Below are positions 1-5,575 of a DNA stretch of 14,438 nucleotides, piece after piece. This stretch comes from Rhodobacter sp. (lineage in GTDB: Bacteria > Pseudomonadota > Alphaproteobacteria > Rhodobacterales > Rhodobacteraceae): positions 1 through 14,438 of the forward strand of contig PNNE01000272.1 in the NCBI GenBank assembly GCA_013824055.1, read 5' to 3'. A model generated the notes under the pieces. The model did not search any database and had not been told where the DNA came from. It worked only from the letters and a program-made list of their open reading frames with translations. Made by a program: the position numbers and the translations under genes. Position 1 is the stretch's first letter. The number at the start of each line of letters is the position of its first letter.

Positions 1-18
1 CCCCGCGACATGACAAAT

Positions 19-38
19 GCCCCGGATCGCTCCGGGGC
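19..38 (-). terminator. Probable terminator of the glxBCD-glnT operon
   Basis: A perfect 8-bp stem (GCCCCGGA / TCCGGGGC) closes on a 4-base TCGC loop. It lies about 80 bp beyond the glnT stop. Read on the minus strand it is followed by ATTTGTC, a weak T-tract, so termination may be partial. No gene is visible in positions 1-118. Confidence 0.55.
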
Positions 39-98
39 CAGTTGGGGGGTTCAGGTCAGGCTATGGCCAACATCTTGAAAGCCTTAGCATGTCAGCGA

Positions 99-115
99 TT
101 GTCCAGCTTGGACAA
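99..115. repeat. Small inverted repeat just past the glnT stop
   Basis: Seven-base perfect arms TTGTCCA / TGGACAA are separated by three bases, starting four bases beyond the glnT stop codon. It could be a 3'-end stabilising hairpin in the glnT mRNA. It lacks a T-tract, so it is not called a terminator. Confidence 0.3.
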
Positions 116-118
116 AGC

Positions 119-1426
119 TCAGATATCCAGCGTCGTCTGGGTCTCCCAGGCCGAGAAATGCGAACAGTAGTCGTTCCATTCCTTGTGTTTCAGCTTCAGG
201 AAGGCCGCCGAGAATTCCTCGCCCATCATCGACTTCAGCGTCTTGTCGCGGTCATACTCCCGCAGCGCATCCAAGAGGTTCAGCGGCAGCTTCGGCGCGT
301 TCTTCACCGTGTGCCCCATCTGATACATGTCGATGTCGTGCCGCTTGCCGGGGTCCGCCTTGGTCCGCACCCCGTCGATGCCCGCCGCCAGGATGACGGC
401 CTGCATCAGGTAGGGGTTGGCCGCCCCATCGGGCAGGCGCAGCTCGAACCGGCCGGGGCCCGGCACGCGGACCATGTGGGTCCGGTTGTTGCCGGTCCAG
501 GTCACCGAATTCGGCGCCCATGTCGCGCCCGACGAGGTTCGCGGCGCGTTGATCCGCTTGTAGCTGTTGACCGTCGGATTGCAGATCGCCGCCAGCGCGC
601 TGGCATGCTTCATGATCCCGCCCAGGAAATGCCGCCCCTGCTCCGACAGCCCCAGCTCCTTCGAGGCGTCGGCAAAGACGTTGGTCTTGCCATCCAGGCT
701 CCAGACCGAGATGTGGGCATGGCAGCCCGACCCCGTCAGCCCCTTGAACGGCTTCGGCATGAAGGTCGCCCGGAAGCCGTGCTTCTCGGCAATCGACTTG
801 ACCATGAACTTGAAGAAGCTGTGCTTGTCGGCGGTCTGGAGGACGTCGTCATACTTCCAGTTCATCTCGAACTGGCCGATCGCGTCCTCGTGGTCGTTCT
901 GGTAGGCCTCCCAGCCCAGCTCCAGCATGTAGTCGCAGATTTCACTGATCACGTCATAACGCCGCATCACCGCCTGCTGATCGTAGCAAGGCTTTTCGGC
1001 GGTATCGTAGGCGTCCGAGATCCCGGTCCCGTCCGCGTTGAGGATGAAGAATTCGGGTTCGACCCCGGTCTTGACCCGCAGACCTTCCTTGGCCGCCTCG
1101 CCGATCAGCCGCTCCAGCACGTTGCGGGGGGCCTGATCGACCAGCTTTTCTTCCATCGTCGCCCGCGCCGCGACCCAGGCCACGTCCTTCTTCCACGGCA
1201 GCTGGATCACCGAGGACGGGTCAGGCACCGCCATCAGGTCAGGGTGGGCCGGCGTCAGGTCCAGCCAGGTCGCAAAGCCCGCGAACCCCGCCCCGTCCAC
1301 CGCCATGTCGTTGATCGCCTGCGTCGGCACCAGCTTGGCGCGCTGCCCACCGAAGAGATCGGTGTAGGAAATCATGAAATACTTGACGCCCTTATCCTTG
1401 GCCCATTTGGCAAGGTCCTTCGCCAT
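119..1426 (-). CDS. glnT: Type III glutamine synthetase family ligase (GlnT / GmaS-like)
   Basis: This 435-aa enzyme belongs to the glutamine synthetase family, which joins ammonia or a small amine to the gamma-carboxyl of glutamate using ATP. Visible motifs are the metal-binding GVEPEFF (residues 121-127), GQFEMN (184-189), the ATP/metal motif GSGCHAHIS (232-240), NPTVNSYKR (283-291) and the glutamate/ATP motif RFELRLPD (326-333). The N-terminal beta-grasp stretch with DLFGGQRAKLVP (23-34) is typical of the GlnT/GmaS branch. Length is normal. The ATG start has a good Shine-Dalgarno (GGGAG). It is last in a leftward operon behind glxB, glxC and glxD. Family knowledge: close relatives are either GlnT or gamma-glutamylmethylamide synthetase (GmaS) of the N-methylglutamate pathway. 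Sequence alone does not settle whether ammonia, methylamine or another amine is used; the linked ethanolamine-permease-like transporter favours an amine. Confidence 0.9.
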   Translation of the reverse strand: MAKDLAKWAKDKGVKYFMISYTDLFGGQRAKLVPTQAINDMAVDGAGFAGFATWLDLTPAHPDLMAVPDPSSVIQLPWKKDVAWVAARATMEEKLVDQAPRNVLERLIGEAAKEGLRVKTGVEPEFFILNADGTGISDAYDTAEKPCYDQQAVMRRYDVISEICDYMLELGWEAYQNDHEDAIGQFEMNWKYDDVLQTADKHSFFKFMVKSIAEKHGFRATFMPKPFKGLTGSGCHAHISVWSLDGKTNVFADASKELGLSEQGRHFLGGIMKHASALAAICNPTVNSYKRINAPRTSSGATWAPNSVTWTGNNRTHMVRVPGPGRFELRLPDGAANPYLMQAVILAAGIDGVRTKADPGKRHDIDMYQMGHTVKNAPKLPLNLLDALREYDRDKTLKSMMGEEFSAAFLKLKHKEWNDYCSHFSAWETQTTLDI

Positions 1427-1464
1427 CTTTTAGCTCCCTGTCGTCTTTTGTTTTTTCAAAGCGA

Positions 1465-1489
1465 AACGGCGGCCTTACCAGCCGCCGTT
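1465..1489 (-). terminator. Hairpin spanning the restored glxD stop (attenuator or partial terminator)
   Basis: Nine-base perfect arms (AACGGCGGC / GCCGCCGTT) enclose a 7-base loop. On the minus strand the restored TAA of glxD lies in this loop and the 5' arm encodes the last codons. The sequence after it (TCGCTTTG, then an A-run) has no proper T-tract, so full termination is unlikely. It sits 39 bp upstream of the glnT start and could set the ratio of glnT to glxBCD or stabilise the upstream mRNA. Confidence 0.4.
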
Positions 1490-2802
1490 CCGTCCCGGTA
1501 TCCAGTTGGTGCCAGCCAGCGGAACCCCCGCCATCGCCGCTGCCTCGATGGTCAGCGACACAAGGTCCTCGGGTCCAGATTGTGCAGGTGGTTCTTGCCG
1601 CAGGCCCGCGCGATGGTCTGCGCCTCCAGCGTCATCACCTTGAGGTAGTTCTTCAGGCGACGTCCGCCGAGCACCGGGTCAAAACGCTTGTAAAGCTCCG
1701 GGTCCTGGGTGGTGATCCCGGCGGGGTCGCGGCCCTCGTGCCAGTCGTCATAGGCATCGGCCGTGGTGCCGAGCTTCTGGTATTCCTCTTCCCACACCGG
1801 GTCGTTGTCGCCCAGGGCGATCAGCGCCGCCGTGCCGATCGCCACCGCATCTGCGCCCAAGGCCATTGCCTTGGCCACGTCCGCACCCGACCGGATGCCG
1901 CCCGAGACGATAAGCTGCACCTTGCGGTGCATCCCAAGGTCCTGCAGCGCCTTCACCGCCTGCGGGATGCAGGCCAGGATCGGCATGCCGACGTGTTCGA
2001 TGAACACGTCCTGCGTCGCCGCCGTGCCGCCCTGCATGCCGTCCAGCACCACGACATCCGCGCCCGCCTTCACCGCCAGCGCCGTGTCATAATAGGGCCG
2101 CGCGCCGCCGATCTTGACGTAGATCGGCTTTTCCCAGTCGGTGATCTCGCGCAGTTCCATGATCTTGATTTCCAGATCATCGGGGCCGGTCCAGTCCGGA
2201 TGACGGCAGGCGCTGCGCTGGTCGATCCCCTTGGGCAGGTTGCGCATCATCGCCACGCGGTCCGAAATCTTCTGGCCCAGCAGCATGCCCCCGCCGCCGG
2301 GCTTCGCGCCCTGCCCCACGACCACTTCGATCGCATCGCAGCGGCGCAGGTCGTCGGGGTTCATGCCGTAGCGGCTGGGCAGGTACTGGTAGACCAGCGT
2401 CCTGGAATGGCCGCGCTCTTCCTCGGTCATCCCGCCGTCGCCGGTGGTGGTCGAGGTGCCCGCTTCGGTCGCGCCGCGCCCCAGCGCCTCTTTCGCCGGA
2501 CCCGACAGCGCACCAAAGCTCATCCCGGCGATGGTGATCGGGATGTCCAGGTGGATCGGCTTCTTGGCGAAGCGCGTGCCCAGCCAGACGTCGGTCGCGC
2601 ATTTCTCGCGGTAGCCCTCCAGCGGATAGCGGCTGATCGAAGCGCCAAGGAACAGCAGGTCGTCGAAATGCGGCAGGTGCCGCTTGGTGCCGCCGCCGCG
2701 GATGTCGTAGATGCCAGAGGCAGCCGCACGCCGGATTTCGGCGTTCACCGCCGGGGTGAAGGTCGCCGAGAAGCGGGGCGGGGTACGGGGAAGATCGGTC
2801 AT
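1475..2802 (-). CDS. glxD: FMN-binding glutamate synthase domain protein (GlxD / MgsC-like), frameshifted near its C-terminus
   Basis: This is the FMN-binding (alpha/beta barrel) subunit of a split glutamate synthase-like enzyme, equivalent to GlxD or to MgsC of N-methylglutamate synthase. FMN/barrel motifs are GMSFGALSGPAKEALGRG (93-110), DGMQGGTAATQ (254-264) and SGGIRSGADVAKAMALGADA (300-319); RACGKNHLHNLDP (399-411) is near the end. The uninterrupted frame ends at a TGA at 1552-1554 after 416 aa with the unfamiliar tail RTLCR. One extra G at about 1568-1571 would instead give EDLVSLTIEAAAMAG, then VPLAGTNWIPG and a TAA at 1475-1477 (442 aa). That is the tail normally seen in this family. 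So one base is missing here, by mutation or by sequencing error. The ATG start has an AGGTG Shine-Dalgarno. It follows glxC after about 100 bp that hold two palindromes. Confidence 0.88.
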
Positions 2803-2831
2803 TCGGCACCTGTCGCGACAGTAAGGTTAGC

Positions 2832-2877
2832 GCAAGAGTTTTCGAAAACTCTTGCAAATCTTTTCGAAAAGATTTGC
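2832..2877. repeat. Two overlapping perfect 24-bp palindromes between glxC and glxD
   Basis: Palindrome A (2832-2855) has arms GCAAGAGTTTT plus a central CG. Palindrome B (2854-2877) has arms GCAAATCTTTT plus a central CG. Both are perfect, share the core TTTTCGAAAA and the GCAA/TTGC ends, and overlap by two bases. In the glx transcript each would fold as a tall A/U-rich hairpin about 30-50 bases upstream of the glxD start. Possible roles are an intergenic palindromic repeat family, an mRNA-processing or stability site inside the operon, or paired protein-binding sites. Confidence 0.85.
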
Positions 2878-2902
2878 GGCCTGCGGGGGTGAGGGTCGCG
2901 CA

Positions 2903-3592
2903 TCAGTAACTCGACGCGTTGTCGATGTTGAAATTGTACAGCTTGCGGGCCGAGCCATAGCGCTTGAACTCTTCCGGCCTTGCCTTGTCCGCTGCCTCGC
3001 CCCGTTTCAGAAGGTCGGCAAGCAGCGCCAGATGCTCCGGCCGCATCTCTTTCTGGATGCAGTCCGCGCCAAGGCTCTTCACCGAACCGCGCACGAAGAG
3101 CCGCGCTTCGTAAAGCGAGTCTCCCAAAGCGTCCCCGGCGTCACCCAGCACGACCAGGTTGCCCGACTGCGCCATGAAGGCCGACATGTGGCCGATCGAG
3201 CCGTGGACGACGATGTCGATCCCCTTCATCGACACGCCGCAGCGGCTGGAGGCATTGCCCTTGATGACCAGCAGCCCGCCGCGACCCGTGGCCCCGGCAT
3301 ACTGGCTGGCATTGCCGTCGATGATGACCGTGCCGCTCATCATGTTCTCGGCCACGCCGGGGCCAGCCGAGCCCTTGATGCGGATCGTCGCCTGCTTGTT
3401 CATGCCCGCGCAGTAATAGCCCGTCGAGCCGCGGACCGTGATGTCGACCGGCGCGTCCACCCCGGCGGCTATCGCATGCGCGCCCTTGGGGTTGATGACC
3501 TCCCAGGCGGTCATGTTGGTCTGGCCCTTCAGGGCATGCAGCGAGGAATTCAGGGCGCGCAGGCCCTCTTTCCCCAGGTCGAAGGTCTGCAT
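2903..3592 (-). CDS. glxC: GXGXG-domain glutamate synthase subunit (GlxC / MgsB-like)
   Basis: This 229-aa protein matches the C-terminal right-handed beta-helix (GXGXG) domain of glutamate synthase as a stand-alone subunit. The repeated short strands ending in glycine pairs are plain in residues about 45-165: ITVRGSTG, IRIKGSAG, VIIDGNAS, LVIKGNAS, IVVHGSIG, LVVLGDAG, LFVRGSV. In glutamate synthase this domain is structural and helps couple the amidotransferase and synthase sites. The chosen ATG lies 4 bases after the glxB stop with a GAGAGA ribosome-binding site; longer readings upstream run into glxB. The C-terminus YNFNIDNASSY is intact. Its place between amidotransferase and FMN-domain genes fits both glxBCD and mgsABC; the choice of name depends on substrate, which the sequence does not show. 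Confidence 0.88.
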   Translation of the reverse strand: MQTFDLGKEGLRALNSSLHALKGQTNMTAWEVINPKGAHAIAAGVDAPVDITVRGSTGYYCAGMNKQATIRIKGSAGPGVAENMMSGTVIIDGNASQYAGATGRGGLLVIKGNASSRCGVSMKGIDIVVHGSIGHMSAFMAQSGNLVVLGDAGDALGDSLYEARLFVRGSVKSLGADCIQKEMRPEHLALLADLLKRGEAADKARPEEFKRYGSARKLYNFNIDNASSY

Positions 3593-3596
3593 TCTC

Positions 3597-4493
3597 TCAA
3601 CGCTCCCAGAAATACACAGTGGCGGGTTCGGGTTCCCAGACGCGGGCGTTCTCGATGCCCGGCAAATTGACCAGCGCCCGGTATTCCGACCCGAAGGCGA
3701 CGTAGTCGTCGGTCTCGGCCATGACGGCGGGCTTGCAGGCGATGGGGTCGCGGACGACGCCGAAGCCGTTCTTGGTGCCGACGACAAAGGTGTAGAACCC
3801 GTCCAGGTCCTCAAGGCCCGATTCCAGCGCGGTGCCCAGATCCTCGCCCTCCTTCAGCTTCTGGCTGACGTAGGCGGCGGCGACTTCGGTGTCGTTCTGG
3901 GTCTCGAAGGTCATCCCCTTGCGGATCAGTTCGCGGCGCAACCCGTTGTGGTTCGACAGGCTGCCGTTGTGCACCAGGCACTGGTCCGGCCCGGTCGAGA
4001 ACGGGTGCGCGCCCATCGTGGTCACGGCGCTTTCGGTCGCCATGCGGGTGTGGCCGATGCCGTGCGTGCCCTTCATCTTGGCCACTTCGAAACGGGCAGC
4101 CACATCCTTTGGCAGACCGACTTCCTTGAAGATCTCGATGCTGTCGCCCGCGCTCATCACCTTCACGCCGGGCCGCAGGTGCGACAGGGCCGAGCGGGCG
4201 GCGTCCAGCTGGTCCAGCGGAACCTCAAGCACCGCATGGGTGGACTTGACCAGCATGGTCACCGGCTGGCCGATGGCGTCGTGCAGATCGCCGTCCAGGT
4301 CCTTGAAGTCCTTTTCCGGGGTCGCCGACTGGATGGTGATCTTGCCCAGACCGTCCTTCGCCCCGCCATAGATCGCGATCCCGGCACTGTCCGGCCCCCG
4401 GTCGGTCATGGTGATCAGCATGTCCGTCAGCATGGCGCCCAGGTGCGGTTCCAGCTTCGGGTCCTTGAGGAAAAGTCCAACGATGCCGCACAT
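3597..4493 (-). CDS. glxB: Class II glutamine amidotransferase subunit (GlxB / MgsA-like)
   Basis: This 298-aa Ntn-hydrolase glutamine amidotransferase begins Met-Cys-Gly-Ile-Val-Gly, so Cys2 becomes the N-terminal nucleophile after Met removal. Other family motifs are TDRGPDSAGIAIYG (about 30-43), GIGHTRMATES (about 146-156, with the conserved Arg), HNGSLSNHNGLR (about 175-186) and the QNDTEV stretch. It releases ammonia from glutamine and channels it to the FMN-domain partner. It is the first gene of the leftward operon, with a strong Shine-Dalgarno (AAGGAG) before ATG. It is a stand-alone version of the amidotransferase domain of large glutamate synthases. Relatives are annotated GlxB or MgsA (N-methylglutamate synthase subunit A); the window does not decide between them. 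Confidence 0.9.
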   Translation of the reverse strand: MCGIVGLFLKDPKLEPHLGAMLTDMLITMTDRGPDSAGIAIYGGAKDGLGKITIQSATPEKDFKDLDGDLHDAIGQPVTMLVKSTHAVLEVPLDQLDAARSALSHLRPGVKVMSAGDSIEIFKEVGLPKDVAARFEVAKMKGTHGIGHTRMATESAVTTMGAHPFSTGPDQCLVHNGSLSNHNGLRRELIRKGMTFETQNDTEVAAAYVSQKLKEGEDLGTALESGLEDLDGFYTFVVGTKNGFGVVRDPIACKPAVMAETDDYVAFGSEYRALVNLPGIENARVWEPEPATVYFWER

Positions 4494-4727
4494 GGATTCG
4501 TCTCCTTCACGTGATTGCGATCACGCTAGCACCGCTTGCACCACCCATCAACTGGTAAGAAACAAATTTCACCTGTCGGGAAAATCGCTGCTTAATGAAT
4601 GGGCATCTGTGGTTTTTCTTGACAGATTGTCGCAGGTGGCTTTCCCTGTGGAAAACAAATTTGCCGTGCAGGGAACGACGTCGGGGCCGCGTCGCACGGG
4701 CCACACAAGAGCCCAAGGGAGGAAGTC
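4494..4727. promoter_or_regulatory. Divergent control region between the glx-glnT operon and the permease operon
   Basis: This 234-bp gap is more AT-rich than its surroundings and has no gene. Leftward there is a promoter-like pair TTGATG (4546-4551) and TAGCGT (4523-4528), 17 bp apart, with an extended -10 TGC. Rightward a perfect TTGACA (4619-4624) stands without a convincing -10. The 10-mer AAACAAATTT occurs twice in the same orientation (4560-4569 and 4653-4662, 93 bp apart). An inverted repeat TTCCCTG / CAGGGAA (4642-4648 and 4669-4675) flanks the second copy. The layout suggests shared regulation of both arms. Confidence 0.6.
4510..4525. promoter_or_regulatory. Perfect palindrome overlapping the glxB promoter start (operator candidate)
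   Basis: CGTGAT-TGCG-ATCACG is a perfect 6-bp-arm inverted repeat with a 4-bp centre. It overlaps the last bases of the proposed -10 and covers the expected start point, just upstream of the glxB Shine-Dalgarno. That position suits a repressor. It resembles FNR/CRP-type half sites (TTGAT-N4-ATCAA) but carries G/C at the outer positions, so the regulator is unknown. Confidence 0.5.
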
Positions 4728-5015
4728 GTGGGAGACCTTAATCAGCGGATTGAGGCGATGCATCGACGCGACGTGCTGGTGGCATGGGCGTTCGTGATCG
4801 GCCTCTGGTGCGCCATCATCTTCGTCGCCCTTGCGACGTGGAACCTTGCGCCGAACAGCACGGCGCGCATGCTGCTGCTGATCGGGGGGGCCGTGGTCCT
4901 GATCTTCAACACCGCCGCCATCCTGGCGATGCTGCGCCATTACCGCGAGGACCGCGACTTCATGTACGGCCTCGACATCAAGTTCCTTGACGAAGCCCGC
5001 GGCAGAAGGGGCTGA
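4728..5015 (+). CDS. Small membrane protein, first of three before the permease
   Basis: This 95-aa protein has two predicted membrane helices, about residues 17-38 (VAWAFVIGLWCAIIFVALAT) and 48-70 (LLLIGGAVVLIFNTAAILAM), joined by a short loop. A charged tail follows (RHYREDRDFMYGLDIKFLDE). The start is GTG with a strong Shine-Dalgarno (AGGGAGGA) four bases before it. It ends two bases before the next gene. I do not recognise a named family. Its position as first gene of a tight four-gene run ending in an APC permease suggests a transporter accessory or a membrane scaffold. This is inference from context. Confidence 0.8.
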   Translation: MGDLNQRIEAMHRRDVLVAWAFVIGLWCAIIFVALATWNLAPNSTARMLLLIGGAVVLIFNTAAILAMLRHYREDRDFMYGLDIKFLDEARGRRG

Positions 5016-5017
5016 CC

Positions 5018-5395
5018 ATGGCACATTACCAACCCCCCAGGCAGGGCAAGGCCAGCCAGCTTTTCGACGTGCTCGTGCTGGTCGTCCTGACTTTCGGCGC
5101 GCTGTTCGTCCCGCTCTGGATGGGCATGGCCGGCGCCGCCAAGTCCGTGTCCACCCCGGTCGCGAATCCGACCTGGGAGACGCTGGGCCAGACCGAGGCG
5201 CAATCCGCCAAGTACGAAGCACTCGGCTTCACGCCCGAGACGGCGCATGACCTGATCCTTGCCCGCTTCGACTACAGCTTCTCGATCACCGCGCTGCTGA
5301 CGATGATCGCGGTCATCCTGCTGTACTACGTCCTGATCCTGCGGTTCTCCGAAGTGGAGTACCGCGAAGTCATCTCAGAAAAATTCGGGGAGTAG
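5018..5395 (+). CDS. Small membrane protein, second of three before the permease
   Basis: This 125-aa protein has a helix at about residues 16-40 (VLVLVVLTFGALFVPLWMGMAG) and another at about 88-110 (ITALLTMIAVILLYYVLIL). Between them is a soluble segment of roughly 45 residues rich in polar residues (SVSTPVANPTWETLGQTEAQ onward). With the two helices this segment is probably on one face of the membrane. The C-terminus is acidic (EVEYREVISEKFGE). It starts two bases after the previous stop, so co-translation is likely. No family was recognised. No signal peptide or lipobox was seen. Confidence 0.8.
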   Translation: MAHYQPPRQGKASQLFDVLVLVVLTFGALFVPLWMGMAGAAKSVSTPVANPTWETLGQTEAQSAKYEALGFTPETAHDLILARFDYSFSITALLTMIAVILLYYVLILRFSEVEYREVISEKFGE

Positions 5396-5401
5396 GCCAG
5401 C

Positions 5402-5575
5402 ATGGACCTGTGGAACTGGATCGAATACGGCGCCTGGGGGCTTTCGGCCGCCTTCGGGCTGCACATGGCGCTCGACTGGCTGAAGACCGACAGCACCTAT
5501 TCCGAAGACGTCCTCACCTCATCGCGCGAAGGCGAGCTTGAGGCGATGGCCGAAGAGCACAAGGTGAAATCATGA
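5402..5575 (+). CDS. 57-residue membrane-associated miniprotein coupled to the permease
   Basis: A short open frame begins MDLWNWIEYGAWGLSAAFGL and ends EEHKVKS. It has one short hydrophobic helix (about residues 9-26) with aromatic residues at its start, then an acidic tail (TYSEDVLTSSREGELEAMAEE). GGGGAG lies about nine bases before the ATG. It follows the previous stop by six bases. Its own TGA overlaps the permease ATG as ATGA, which implies translational coupling. The size, tail charge and coupling are what one expects of a small regulatory or stabilising subunit of a transporter. That role is inference; it could also act with the two preceding small proteins. Confidence 0.72.
   Translation: MDLWNWIEYGAWGLSAAFGLHMALDWLKTDSTYSEDVLTSSREGELEAMAEEHKVKS

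Noticed and set aside
17..2892. Long open frames on the plus strand opposite glnT and glxD (543 and 436 aa)
   Set aside because: They lie antisense to clear family members, are rich in Arg, His and Val as expected of GC-rich shadow frames, and show no motif or ribosome-binding site.
3593..3814. 303-aa form of GlxC beginning inside glxB
   Set aside because: The extra 74 residues are an alternate frame of glxB; the ATG at 3592 gives a standard GXGXG-domain protein.
4527..4543. Sigma-54 promoter (GG-N10-GC) before glxB
   Set aside because: The GG/GC core matches at the right spacing, but the other consensus bases do not, and a sigma-70-like pair with an extended -10 explains the same site. In GC-rich DNA the core alone is uninformative.
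4537..4553. NtrC-type site TGCACC-N5-GGTGCA in the divergent gap
   Set aside because: Only the left half (TGCACC) is present; the right half does not match.
4619..4647. Complete sigma-70 promoter toward the small membrane protein genes
   Set aside because: TTGACA is perfect but the -10 at 17 bp (TTCCCT) is poor, so only a possible -35 is noted within the control region.
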